NCBI RefSeq assembly: GCF_012726205.1
Contig: NZ_JAASAE010000009.1
Coordinates: forward strand, 62,001-126,000
Reading direction: 5' to 3'
DNA: 64,000 bases
Source of the DNA: Rhodococcus sp. HNM0569
Lineage (GTDB): Bacteria > Actinomycetota > Actinomycetes > Mycobacteriales > Mycobacteriaceae
Position 1 is the first letter of the stretch. Each line of letters starts with the position of its first letter. Under the pieces are notes generated by a model, which made no database searches, had not been told where the DNA came from, and was given only the letters and a program-made list of their open reading frames with translations. The translations under genes were made by a program, and so were the position numbers. This document shows positions 42,049 through 51,200 of the stretch, in pieces.

Positions 42049-43008
42049 TCAGCCGACCGGCTCGTCGAGCCCCTTGGCGGCGACCCACTGTTGCGCCGCC
42101 TGCGCCGGCTCGGTCTTGGCGTCGCCGGACACCGAATCGTTGAGTGCGACGAGTTCGTCGGTGGTGAGCTGGGCCGACACCGCGTCCAGGGCCGCCTGCA
42201 ATTTGTCCGAGGACTTGGCCGCGCGGATGACGGGCACGACGTTCTGGGCGGGGAAGTTGTTCTCCGGATCGGCGAGCACCACGAAGTCGTTCGCCGCGAT
42301 CGCGGGGGACGTGGTGAAGATGTTCGCGGCGAGCACCTGACCCGACTTCAGCGCTTCGACGGTTGCCGGCCCGCCGCCGTCGGCGATCGGGACGAAGTTG
42401 TCCGACGAGACGTCGAGTCCGTACTTGTCCTTCAACCCGGGAAGGCCGACAGGGCGCTCCTGGAACTCGGCGGGGGCGCCGAAGGTGACGTCCGCGGAGT
42501 GCGGCGCGAGGTCCGCGATCGTGGTGAGATTCCATCGCTCGGCGGTCTCGCGCGTGACGACGACGGCGTCCTTGTCCTCCGCCGCGGCGGGGCGCGCGGT
42601 CGTGAGATCGGGCCCGAGTGCTGCGGGCAGCGCGGCCTCGACGTCGGCGGACGTCGAAGCGGTGGCCTCCGGATCGAGGTAGTGCAGCAGATTGCCCGTG
42701 TAGTCGGGGATCACGTCGATCGAACCGTCCCGCAGTGCGGGAATGTAGGCTTCGCGGCTGCCGATGTTCAGCTTGGTCGACACGTCGAATCCGTTGACCC
42801 GCAGCACCTCGGCGTAGATGCCGGCGACGGTCTCGGACTCCGGGAAGTTGGCCGAGCCGACCACGATCGCGTCGGGGTCGTCGCCCGAGCCTTCGCCGCC
42901 GCTCGACAGGGGATCGGATCCGCCGCCGCACGCCGTGAGGACGAGGGCGACCGCGGACGCGGCAGCCACTGCGGCGATTCGGCGACCGGCGCGCAGGGGA
43001 GTGCGCAT
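42049..43008 (-). CDS. osmoprotectant-binding lipoprotein (OpuCC/ProX type)
   Basis: A 319-residue lipoprotein. The signal peptide RTPLRAGRRIAAVAAASAVALVLTAC ends in a lipobox with the acylated Cys, followed by GGGSDPLSSGGEGSGDD. The binding domain has AIVVGSANFPESETVAGIYAEVLRVNGFDVSTKLNIGSREAYIPALRDGSIDVIPDYTGNLLHYLDP, the OpuAC signature. GGAAGG lies six bases before the ATG at 43008, which decides it over an ATG two codons upstream. It is first in the transporter operon. The solute may be glycine betaine, choline or a related compound. Confidence 0.93.
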   Translation of the reverse strand: MRTPLRAGRRIAAVAAASAVALVLTACGGGSDPLSSGGEGSGDDPDAIVVGSANFPESETVAGIYAEVLRVNGFDVSTKLNIGSREAYIPALRDGSIDVIPDYTGNLLHYLDPEATASTSADVEAALPAALGPDLTTARPAAAEDKDAVVVTRETAERWNLTTIADLAPHSADVTFGAPAEFQERPVGLPGLKDKYGLDVSSDNFVPIADGGGPATVEALKSGQVLAANIFTTSPAIAANDFVVLADPENNFPAQNVVPVIRAAKSSDKLQAALDAVSAQLTTDELVALNDSVSGDAKTEPAQAAQQWVAAKGLDEPVG

Positions 43009-43157
43009 GAGCATCCTTCCGTCGTCGCGGCGGAGCGGCCAGCAGGCCGTGCTGGGAGTCGTTGCCGCGCATCGGAGGCTCAGTGTAACGATAGGAACGG
43101 CGTGCATCGTGGAGGAAACGGCCGGTCGGCAGACGCGCGGGACAGGAGACGGACAGG

Positions 43158-44024
43158 GTGAGGATTCGGCAACGACGGGCGCGGCGCGGTGCGGCGGCAC
43201 TCGTCGCGGCGGCAGCTGTGGGTGTGGGCGCCGCGAGCGGATGTTCCGCCGACAACTCGCTGCTCGATCCGCTCGCGGGCTCCGAGCCGCGGCCAGTCGT
43301 GATCGGCGCGGGGGACCGGCCCGAGAGTGTCGTGCTGGCGCACGTGTACGCGGCCGCGTTGCGGGCGGCGGGTGGGAGCGTCGAGGTCGTCACCGGGCTG
43401 GGGGACCGCGCCTCGGTGCTTGCGAAGCTCGATGCCGGTGACATCACGTTCGTTCCCGAGTTCAGTGGCGGGCTGCTCGGGGCGCTCGACCCCGATGCCG
43501 ACGCGCGCACCCCGGAGGACGTGTATGCCGCGGTCAGTCGCGCACTGCCGCAAGGATTGTCGGTTTCCGACTCGGCTCCCGCCGAGGTGCGGCGGGTGCT
43601 CACGAGCGTCGAGCCCGGGACGGTCGCGGAACTCCTCCCGCGCTGCGGCGCAACGACACTCGTCACGACCGACGCGTGGGACGTCGCGCGGGCACCGGAC
43701 GCGCTCGCCGACGGGGGCTGCCGGTTCGGGTCCGTGACGCCGCAGGGTGCGGCCGAGGCGGCGACCGGCACCGTGGTCGGGTCGACCACCATCGCCGAGC
43801 ACGGCGACCTGACGCCGCTCGAGGACCCCGACTACGTGTTCGCGGCGCAGAATGTGGTGCCGCTGTATCGCACCGACTCGCTCAGCACCGCGCAGGTGAA
43901 GTCACTCGACGTCGTGGCGGGCGAACTCGGCACGGCGGACCTCGCCGACATGGTCGAGCGGGTCCGCCGCGGCGAGATCGATTCAGCTGCCGCTGCGGGA
44001 GACTGGTTCGCCGCGCGCGCCTGA
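43158..44024 (+). CDS. second osmoprotectant-binding lipoprotein, divergent
   Basis: A 288-residue lipoprotein paralogous to the operon binding protein. The signal peptide is RRARRGAAALVAAAAVGVGAASGC with Cys29 as the lipid site. The binding domain PVVIGAGDRPESVVLAHVYAAALRAAGGSVEVVTGLGDRASVLAKLDAGDITFVPEFSGGLLGALDPDADARTPEDVY keeps the OpuAC outline but differs in detail (FVPEFSGGLLG for VIPDYTGNLLH). It has no permease of its own and may feed the divergent transporter with another solute, or act as a sensor. AGGAG precedes the GTG. Its 3' end overlaps the convergent esterase by 42 bases. Confidence 0.87.
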   Translation: MRIRQRRARRGAAALVAAAAVGVGAASGCSADNSLLDPLAGSEPRPVVIGAGDRPESVVLAHVYAAALRAAGGSVEVVTGLGDRASVLAKLDAGDITFVPEFSGGLLGALDPDADARTPEDVYAAVSRALPQGLSVSDSAPAEVRRVLTSVEPGTVAELLPRCGATTLVTTDAWDVARAPDALADGGCRFGSVTPQGAAEAATGTVVGSTTIAEHGDLTPLEDPDYVFAAQNVVPLYRTDSLSTAQVKSLDVVAGELGTADLADMVERVRRGEIDSAAAAGDWFAARA

Positions 44025-44927
44025 GCGTGCGTGGGTGCCGAGGAAGCCGCCCAGCTCGCGCACCGCGTCGGCGGCCTCGCGCAGCAGCGACGCCTGCAGG
44101 TGCGCCACATGCCAGAGGTCCGGATACTCGGTGAGATCGACCTGCGTGCCGGCGGCCCGCATGCGTGCGACGAGCTCGGTGATCTGGCCGTACAGGATCT
44201 CGCTCGTGCCGACATGGACGAGAGTCGGCGGCAGGCCGGACAGATCGCCGTGCAGCGGTGCGTACCCGGGATCGGTGGGGTCGCCGTCGCCGAGGTACTT
44301 GTCGCCCGCGTCGTAGGCCCACCCCGTGTTGACCACGAGGTCGCGAGGGAACGGGGCCGCGCGGTCCGCGGGATCGACCCACGGCGAGATCAGGCCGAGT
44401 GCGGCGGGCCGGATCCCGAACCGATCGACGAGCCGCCGTCCCGTGGCGAGGGCGAGACCACCGCCCGCCGAGTCGCCTGCGAGCGTGACGGTGTCGGCGC
44501 TCCGCCCGTCGTCGAGCAGCGCCCGGAAGGCGGCGACCGCGTCGTCGAGGCCTGCCGGGAATGGATGCTCGGGAGCGAGTCGGTAGTCGAGCGTGTAAAC
44601 CACCGACTGCGATTCGCGAGCCAGGTGCGCGGCAAGGGACCGGTGCGTCGCGAGCGAGCCGATCGTGTACGCACCGCCGTGCAGATAGAGCATCGCGGTG
44701 GGTCGTTCGGTCGCACCCACCGTGATCCGTTCGGCGGGCCGACCCGCGAGGCTCGTGCGCCGCACGACCGACCCGGCGGGCATCTGCTGCAGCGGCGCCG
44801 CGAGGTCGAGCAGCGCGCGCTGCACGCGGTACGGCAGCGCCGCGTTGAGCGCGAGCCGGTAGAACGGCCCGAGCCCTGCCGCCACCACCGGCAGCGGCAG
44901 GTGCCCGCCCGAGAACGGACCGATCAT
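43983..44927 (-). CDS. alpha/beta-hydrolase, hormone-sensitive-lipase family esterase (LipR-like)
   Basis: A 314-residue hydrolase. The oxyanion motif HGGAY is at 83-87 and the nucleophile elbow GDSAGGG at 151-157 (Ser153). Asp is expected in the TSEILYGQITELVARMRAAG segment and His in WHVAHLQASL. It hydrolyses short acyl esters. It is third in an operon after the monooxygenase and SDR genes, each joined by a four-base ATGA overlap. In M. tuberculosis the mymA (Rv3083) operon has the same three protein types (lipR and an SDR beside mymA), which suggests sequential oxidation and ester cleavage of one substrate. No signal peptide is present. Confidence 0.9.
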   Translation of the reverse strand: MIGPFSGGHLPLPVVAAGLGPFYRLALNAALPYRVQRALLDLAAPLQQMPAGSVVRRTSLAGRPAERITVGATERPTAMLYLHGGAYTIGSLATHRSLAAHLARESQSVVYTLDYRLAPEHPFPAGLDDAVAAFRALLDDGRSADTVTLAGDSAGGGLALATGRRLVDRFGIRPAALGLISPWVDPADRAAPFPRDLVVNTGWAYDAGDKYLGDGDPTDPGYAPLHGDLSGLPPTLVHVGTSEILYGQITELVARMRAAGTQVDLTEYPDLWHVAHLQASLLREAADAVRELGGFLGTHARSGARGEPVSRSGS

Positions 44928-45748
44928 TTCGGCATCGCGCGCGGCACGACGGTCGCGACGACACGCTGGTACGACGACGCCACGATGCGCACCCACAGGT
45001 CGAGGAACTTGGCGTCCGCGCCGATCAGCACGCGCGCCTTGTTCTTTCGGACGCCGGTGGTGATCGTCTCGGCGGCATCCGTCGCGCTCGTGCGGGCGAG
45101 GCGGGTGTCGAAGAACTTGGCCACCTTGTCGAGATCCTCGTCCGGGCCGGTGACCGCATTGCGCGCGATCGCGGTCTTGATGCCGCCCGGGTGTACGCAC
45201 GTGACGCGCACCGGGTGCTTCGCGACGATCATCTCCTGGCGGAGTGCCTCGGTGAACCCGCGCACCGCGAATTTCGCGGCGTTGTACGCGCTCTGCCCCG
45301 GGATCGACAGCAGGCCGAACAGGCTCGACGTGTTGACCACGTGGCCGTCGCCCGACGCGATGAGGTGCGGCAGAAACGCTTTCGTGCCGTTGACGACGCC
45401 CCAGAAGTCGACGTCCACGACGCGTTCGAAGTCCTTGAACTCGGAGCGCTCGAACGAACCGTGGTAGGCGATGCCCGCATTGTTGTAGACCTGGTTGACC
45501 TTGCCGAAGTGCGCGACCACGGCGTCGGCGTAGTCGAGCACCGCCTGGCGCTCGGTGACGTCGAGATGGTCGGACTTGACCTCGGCTCCGGTGGCCTCGA
45601 CCTGACGCACCGTCTCGGCCAGCCCGACGGTGTCCATGTCGGACAGCGCGAGCTTGGCGCCCTTCGCCGCGAGATCGAGCGCGAGCGCCCGGCCGATCCC
45701 CGAACCTGCGCCGGTCACCACTGCGACCCGGCCTGCGAACTCGCTCAT
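44924..45748 (-). CDS. short-chain dehydrogenase/reductase
   Basis: A 274-residue classical SDR. The NAD(P) loop VTGAGSGIGRALAL is at about 10-23, NNAGI near 88-92, and the catalytic triad is Ser (NTSSLFGLLSIPGQ), Tyr and Lys (SAYNAAKFAV). It ends with a longer C-terminal helix (KFLDLWVRIVASSYQRVVATVVPRAMPK) that could touch the membrane. It overlaps both neighbours by ATGA, so all three proteins are made together. It probably oxidises an alcohol to the ketone used by the monooxygenase, but the substrate is unknown. Confidence 0.92.
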   Translation of the reverse strand: MSEFAGRVAVVTGAGSGIGRALALDLAAKGAKLALSDMDTVGLAETVRQVEATGAEVKSDHLDVTERQAVLDYADAVVAHFGKVNQVYNNAGIAYHGSFERSEFKDFERVVDVDFWGVVNGTKAFLPHLIASGDGHVVNTSSLFGLLSIPGQSAYNAAKFAVRGFTEALRQEMIVAKHPVRVTCVHPGGIKTAIARNAVTGPDEDLDKVAKFFDTRLARTSATDAAETITTGVRKNKARVLIGADAKFLDLWVRIVASSYQRVVATVVPRAMPK

Positions 45749-47367
45749 TCGGCTGCCACCTTCGTCATGTCGTCCGTGTTCTTGCGCTTGCCTGCACGCT
45801 TGCCTTTGCCGGTGCCCGCCGATTCGGCGGGGGGAGCCGGCAGGTCGCCCGTCGCGACGCTGTCGTACGCGATGAGATCGAACTTGCGGGTCTCGTTGCG
45901 GAACTCGAACGTGAACCCGGGCCACAGCGTCGTGTTGTTGCCGTGCTTGTCGAGGTACCAGCTGGCGCAGCCGCCGTTCATCCAGACGCTGCTCGCGAGC
46001 CGGTCCTGCAGGTCGGTGTTGTACCGGTCCTGGACGTCGCGGCGCACCTCGACGGTGCCGAGGTCGTAGCGGTCGATGGTGCGCAGCGCGTCCACGAGGT
46101 AGTTGAGCTGCGACTCGATCATGTACACCATCGACGTGTGGCCCAGCCCGGTGTTGGGGCCGACGAGGAAGAACATGTTGGGGAAGCCTGCGACGGCGGA
46201 GCCCTTGTAGCCCTGCTGGCCGCCTTCGTCGAACACCTCGGCCAGCGAACGGCCGCCCTTGCCGAAGATATGGGCGAAAGTGGGGGAGTCGGTGACGTGG
46301 AAGCCCGTCGCGACCACGATCGCATCGACCTCGCGGCGCGTGCCGTCCTTGGTGACGATCGAGTTGGCGGTGACCTCCTCGATGCCGTCGGTGACGACGT
46401 CGACATTCGGCTGCGCGAGCGCGGGGAAGTAGTTGTTCGAGATCAGCATGCGTTTGCAGCCGATGCGGAAGTTCGGGGTGACCTTCTTGCGCAGCACCGG
46501 ATCCTTGATCTGCCTGCGCAGGTGGCGCTCGGCCACGAACTGCAACGGCTTCATGAAGATAGGGGCCTTCGCGAGGCCCACGACCTGCGTCTCGCGCATG
46601 AGGTAGATGCCGAGGCGGCTGAGCTTCTGGAAACCGGGGACGTACTTGAACGCGGCCTTCTCGAGCGGCGTGTACTCGCGGTCGGCGCGCGGCAGGATCC
46701 ACGGTGCGGTGCGCTGGTAGACGTCGAGGTTCTTCGCGATCTTCGCGACCTGCGGCACGATCTGGATCGCGGACGCGCCGGTGCCGATGACGGCGACGCG
46801 CTTGCCCGTGAGGTCCGAGTCGTGGTTCCACTGCGCCGAGTGGAAGATCTCGCCCTGGAAGTCGCCGATGCCCTTGATGTCGGGCAGGTTGGGCTCGCAC
46901 AGTGCGCCGACCGCCGACACGACGATCTTGGCGACGAACTTGCCCTTGTTCGTCTGGACGATCCAGCGGTGGCGAGCGGAATCCCAGTGTGCATTCTGCA
47001 CGTCGCAGCCGAAGATGTGCCGGTCGCGGACCTTGTACTTGTCGGCCACCGACTCGATGTAGCGCTGGATCTCGGGCTGCGTCGAGAACGAGCGCGTCCA
47101 GGTCGGGTTGAGTGCGAACGAGTACGAGTACAGGTGCGACGGCACGTCGCACGCCGCGCCGGGGTAGCTGTTGTCCCGCCAGGTGCCGCCGACCTCGGTG
47201 CCGCGCTCGAGGACGACGAAGTCCTTGCGACCGGCCTGCGTGAGTTTGATGGCGGCACCCAGGCCCGCGAAGCCGCTGCCGATGATCAGGGTGTCGACCT
47301 CACGAACGCCCGGCGCGTCGCCCTTCGGCGCCGCCTGCTCGTGAGTATCTGTAACTGGGAGACTCAT
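45745..47367 (-). CDS. flavin-containing Baeyer-Villiger-type monooxygenase (MymA/EthA-like)
   Basis: A 540-residue FAD/NADPH monooxygenase. The FAD loop IIGSGFAGLGAAIKL begins at 28, the Baeyer-Villiger fingerprint FQGEIFHSAQW is at 170-180, and the NADPH loop VAVIGTGASAIQIVP is near 192-206. VVATGFHVTD and MVYMIESQLNYLVDAL follow, and the tail is rich in Lys (GKGKRAGKRKNTDD). Such enzymes insert oxygen next to ketones or oxidise amines and thiocarbonyls. First in an operon with SDR and esterase, and divergent from TetR. In mycobacteria the equivalent operon acts in acid stress and envelope lipids. The ATG follows TAAGGT by seven bases. Confidence 0.93.
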   Translation of the reverse strand: MSLPVTDTHEQAAPKGDAPGVREVDTLIIGSGFAGLGAAIKLTQAGRKDFVVLERGTEVGGTWRDNSYPGAACDVPSHLYSYSFALNPTWTRSFSTQPEIQRYIESVADKYKVRDRHIFGCDVQNAHWDSARHRWIVQTNKGKFVAKIVVSAVGALCEPNLPDIKGIGDFQGEIFHSAQWNHDSDLTGKRVAVIGTGASAIQIVPQVAKIAKNLDVYQRTAPWILPRADREYTPLEKAAFKYVPGFQKLSRLGIYLMRETQVVGLAKAPIFMKPLQFVAERHLRRQIKDPVLRKKVTPNFRIGCKRMLISNNYFPALAQPNVDVVTDGIEEVTANSIVTKDGTRREVDAIVVATGFHVTDSPTFAHIFGKGGRSLAEVFDEGGQQGYKGSAVAGFPNMFFLVGPNTGLGHTSMVYMIESQLNYLVDALRTIDRYDLGTVEVRRDVQDRYNTDLQDRLASSVWMNGGCASWYLDKHGNNTTLWPGFTFEFRNETRKFDLIAYDSVATGDLPAPPAESAGTGKGKRAGKRKNTDDMTKVAAE

Positions 47368-47374
47368 GTAAACG

Positions 47375-47404
47375 ACCTTAGAGCTGTTACTGTGACGTAG
47401 TCAA
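47375..47404 (-). promoter_or_regulatory. promoter of the monooxygenase operon
   Basis: On the minus strand: TTGACT (-35, 47399-47404), an 18-base spacer and TAAGGT (-10, 47375-47380), then seven bases to the ATG. This is a near-consensus housekeeping promoter with a leaderless start. Confidence 0.65.
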
Positions 47405-47416
47405 TAGCTTATTGAC
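47400..47416. promoter_or_regulatory. TetR-type operator over the monooxygenase -35
   Basis: GTCAATA, three bases and TATTGAC form a perfect seven-base inverted repeat. It covers five of six bases of the -35 on the minus strand and touches a TTGACA at 47412-47417 on the plus strand. It would let the divergent TetR protein repress both directions. Confidence 0.65.
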
Positions 47417-47455
47417 ACTTACTCAGTAGTGACAGGTTTTCAGTACGGTCGAAGG

Positions 47456-47488
47456 ATGGCAGTGGTTCAGGGGCAGAGATGGCGATGA
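47456..47488 (+). other. possible 10-residue leader ORF before tetR
   Basis: TACGGT at 47444-47449 is followed by six bases and an ATG at 47456. The frame MAVVQGQRWR ends in a TGA overlapping the second ATG of tetR (47485) by one ATGA. It may be a leaderless leader peptide that couples tetR translation. Confidence 0.3.
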
Positions 47489-48156
47489 CGGCGGGGCGGA
47501 AGGTCGGCGCGGCGGCGACCGGCAAGCGCACCCGGCTCAGTCCGGGCGAGCGGCGCAGGCAACTCGTCGAGCTCGGCGTCGAGATGCTCGCCGAACGCAC
47601 GCTCGACGGCATCTCGATCGACGAGATCGCCGATCAGGCGGGTGTGTCGCGCGGTCTGCTGTTCCACTATTTCGCGTCGAAGGACGACTTCCTGCTCGAG
47701 ATCGTGCGCGAGGCGTCCGAGATGCTGTTGCAGCGGACCGATCCTGCGCTGGTCACCGACTCGACCGATCCGGCCGAGGTCCTGCGGGCGGTCATCGGGT
47801 CGTATGTCGACTACGCGGCCGAGAACAGCATCACCTATGTGTCGCTGCTGAGGGGCAAGGCCAGCGGGGATCCCGACATGGCGGCGCTGTTCGACCGCAC
47901 ACGGGTCACGATGATCGAGCGCACCCTCGCACAGCTGCCCGCGCTCGGCGTCGAGCGCAACCCGCGGCTCGAGATCATGGTGCGCGGCTGGATCGCGTTC
48001 GTCGAGGAAGCCACCATCACGTGGCTGCGCGACCCGCGCATCGGGCGCGACGAGCTCGTCGAACTCGACATCGCCGCGCTGCCCGGTCTCGCGTTGTCGG
48101 TCGCGCCCGAGCTCACACACGCGCTGCTCGACGGCCCCGCCGCGCCCCTGCCGTGA
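47479..48156 (+). CDS. TetR-family transcriptional regulator
   Basis: A 225-residue regulator. The helix-turn-helix is LVELGVEMLAERTLDGISIDEIADQAGVSRGLLFHYFASKDDFLLEIV at about 30-76, followed by an all-helical ligand domain (VDYAAENSITYVSLLRGKASGDPDMAALFDRTR). It reads away from the monooxygenase operon, and the palindrome between them is its likely site. The ligand cannot be told from the sequence. Start codons at 47479 and 47485 are both possible; the basic N-terminal extension (GRKVGAAATGKRTRLSPGERR) is kept in either case. A strong hairpin follows the gene. Confidence 0.92.
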   Translation: MAMTAGRKVGAAATGKRTRLSPGERRRQLVELGVEMLAERTLDGISIDEIADQAGVSRGLLFHYFASKDDFLLEIVREASEMLLQRTDPALVTDSTDPAEVLRAVIGSYVDYAAENSITYVSLLRGKASGDPDMAALFDRTRVTMIERTLAQLPALGVERNPRLEIMVRGWIAFVEEATITWLRDPRIGRDELVELDIAALPGLALSVAPELTHALLDGPAAPLP

Positions 48157-48218
48157 GCACTTGACGAGTCCGGGCACGCCGGTATCGCGCACAAGCGCTT
48201 CCGAGACAAGGGCATACG

Positions 48219-48260
48219 AGAACGGGCCGGCCCCACCGCGAGGTGGGACCGGCCCGTTCT
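48219..48260. terminator. bidirectional hairpin terminator between tetR and kgd
   Basis: Arms of about 18 bases (AGAACGGGCCGG...CCCACC and GGTGGG...CCGGCCCGTTCT) pair around a GCGA loop with one bulge. It lies between convergent genes and has no T-run. Confidence 0.75.
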
Positions 48261-48289
48261 GCTCAGCCGAAGGGCCGAGCTTCGGATGC

Positions 48290-51200
48290 TCAGCCGAACG
48301 CTTCGTTGATGATCTCTTGCTGTTCGACAGCGTGCACCTTGCTCGAACCCGAGGACGGCGCGGACATCGAACGACGGGAGATGCGCTTGATGCCGGTGAG
48401 CTTGTCGGGCAGCAACTCGGGCAGCGCGAGGCCGAAGAACGGCCAGGCACCCTGGTTCGCCGGCTCCTCCTGGACCCAGAAGAACTCGCGGGCATTCGGG
48501 TACTGGTCGAGGGTCGCGCGCAGGCGGCGGCTCGGCACCGGGTACAGCTGCTCGATGCGGACGAGGGCGACGTCGTCGCGGCCGTCCTTGTCCTTCTTGG
48601 CCTTGAGTTCCCAGTACAGCTTGCCGCTCACGAGCAGGACGCGCGTGACCTTGCTGCGGTCGGCCTCGTCCTTCTCGTACGCGGGCTCCTCGAACACCGA
48701 GCGGAACTTGCCGGTGGTGAAGTCCTCGACCTCGCTGACCGCGGCCTTGTTGCGCAGCATCGACTTCGGGGTGAAGACGACCAGCGGACGGCGGATGCCG
48801 TCGAGCGAGTGACGACGCAGCAGGTGGAAGTAGCTGGCAGGAGTCGACGGGACGGCGACCGTCATCGAGCCCTCGGCGCACAGCTGCAGCCAGCGCTCGA
48901 TGCGACCCGACGTGTGGTCGGGCCCCTGGCCCTCGTGGCCGTGCGGCAGCAGCAGCACGACGTCCGAGAGCTGGCCCCACTTGGCCTCACCCGAGCTGAT
49001 GAACTCGTCGATGATCGACTGTGCACCGTTGACGAAGTCGCCGAACTGCGCCTCCCACAGCACGAGCGCCTCGGGGTTGCCCACCGAGTAGCCGTACTCG
49101 AAGCCGACCGCCGCGAACTCGGACAGCGCCGAGTCGTACACCATGAACTTGCCCTGGTCGCCGCCCAGGTTCTGCAGCGGCGTGTACTCCGCACCGGTCT
49201 TGCGGTCGATCAGCACCGAGTGGCGCTGCGTGAACGTGCCGCGGCGCGAGTCCTGACCGGACAGGCGCACCGTGCGGCCCTCGTCGACGAGCGAACCGAA
49301 CGCAAGGAGCTCCGCGAACGCCCAGTCGATCTTGCCGTTGCGCGACATCTCGTGACGCTTCTCGACGACCGGCTTGACGCGCGGGTGGATCGTGAAGCCC
49401 TCGGGCACGTCGACGAACGCGTCGCCGATGCGCTCGAGCACGGACTTGTCGACGGCCGTGGTGAGCTTGACCGGCAGGGGCTGGTCGAGCTCGACCGACT
49501 CGGACGGCTCGGGCTGGTACTTCTCGAGCTCGCGCACCTCGTTGAAGACCCGCTCGAGCTGGCCCTGGTAATCGCGCAGCGCATCTTCCGCTTCCTTGAG
49601 CGAGATGTCGCCGCGGCCGATGAGGGCCTCGGTGTAGCTCTTCCGGACGCTGCGCTTGGTGTCGATGATGTCGTACATCTCGGGCTGCGTCATCGACGGG
49701 TCGTCGCCCTCGTTGTGGCCACGGCGCCGGTAGCAGATCATGTCGATCACGACGTCCTTGCCGAACTTCTCGCGGAAGTCGACGGCCAGCTGGGCCACCC
49801 ACACGCACGCCTCGGGGTCGTCGCCGTTGACGTGGAAGATCGGCGCACCGATCATCTTCGCGACGTCCGTCGAGTACTCGGACGAACGCGAGTGCTCGGG
49901 CGCGGTGGTGAAGCCGACCTGGTTGTTGACGACGATGTGCACGGTGCCGCCGGTGCGGTAGCCGCGCAGCAACGCGAGGTTGAGGGTCTCGGCCACGACG
50001 CCCTGACCGGCGAACGCGGCGTCGCCGTGCAGCATGAGCGGGAGGACCGTGAACCCGTCCTCGCCCTTGTCGAGGATGTCCTGCTTCGCGCGGACGAGGC
50101 CCTCGAGCACGGGGTCGACCGCTTCGAGGTGCGACGGGTTGGCGGTGAGCGACACCTTGATGTCGTTGTCGCCGAACATCTGGATGTACGTGCCCTCGGC
50201 GCCGAGGTGGTACTTGACGTCGCCCGACCCGTGCGCGGCGGCCGGGTTCATGTTGCCCTCGAACTCGGTGAAGATCTTCGAGTACGGCTTTCCGACGATG
50301 TTGGCGAGCACGTTGAGGCGGCCACGGTGCGGCATGCCGATGACGACCTCGTCGAGCGTGTGCTCGGCGGCCTGGTCGATGACGGCGTCCATCATCGGGA
50401 TGACCGACTCGGCGCCCTCGAGTGAGAAGCGCTTCTGGCCGACGTACTTCGTCTGCAGGAACGTCTCGAAGGCCTCGGCGGCGTTGAGCTTGCTCAGGAT
50501 GTACTTCTGCTGAGCGACCGTCGGCTTGACGTGGGGAGCCTCGACGCGCTCCTGGATCCACTGCTGCTGCTCGGGCTCGAGGATGTGGGTGTACTCGACG
50601 CCGATGTGGCGGCAGTACGCGTCACGGAGCACCGCGAGGACGTCGCGGAGCTTCATCTGCTCCTTGCCCTGGAAGCCGCCCACCTTGAACCGGCGGTCGA
50701 GATCCCACAGCGTCAGCGCATGCGTCGTGATGTCGAGATCCGGATGGCTGCGGAACTTGTCCTTGACGAACTGCAGCGGATCCGTGTCGGCCATCAGGTG
50801 GCCGCGGTTGCGGTAGGCCGCGATGAGCTCGAGCACGCGCGTGCTCTTGTCGATCGCGCCCTCGGGGACGTCCTTGCGCCAGCGGACCGGCTCGTACGGG
50901 ATCTCGAGCGCATGGAACAGCTCGTCGTAGAACTCGTCGCTGATCAGCAGGTTGTGGATCGTGCGCAGGAAATCGCCGGACTCGGCGCCCTGGATGATCC
51001 GGTGGTCGTAGGTCGAGGTGAGCGTCATGAGCTTGCCGACGCCCATCTCGGCGATCTTCTCGTCGCTCGCGCCCTGGAACTCGGCGGGGTACTCCATCGC
51101 ACCCGCGCCGATGATCGCGCCCTGGCCCTTGGTGAGCCGCGGAACCGAGTGCACGGTGCCGATGCCGCCCGGGTTGGTGAGCGAGATCGTGACGCCGGAG

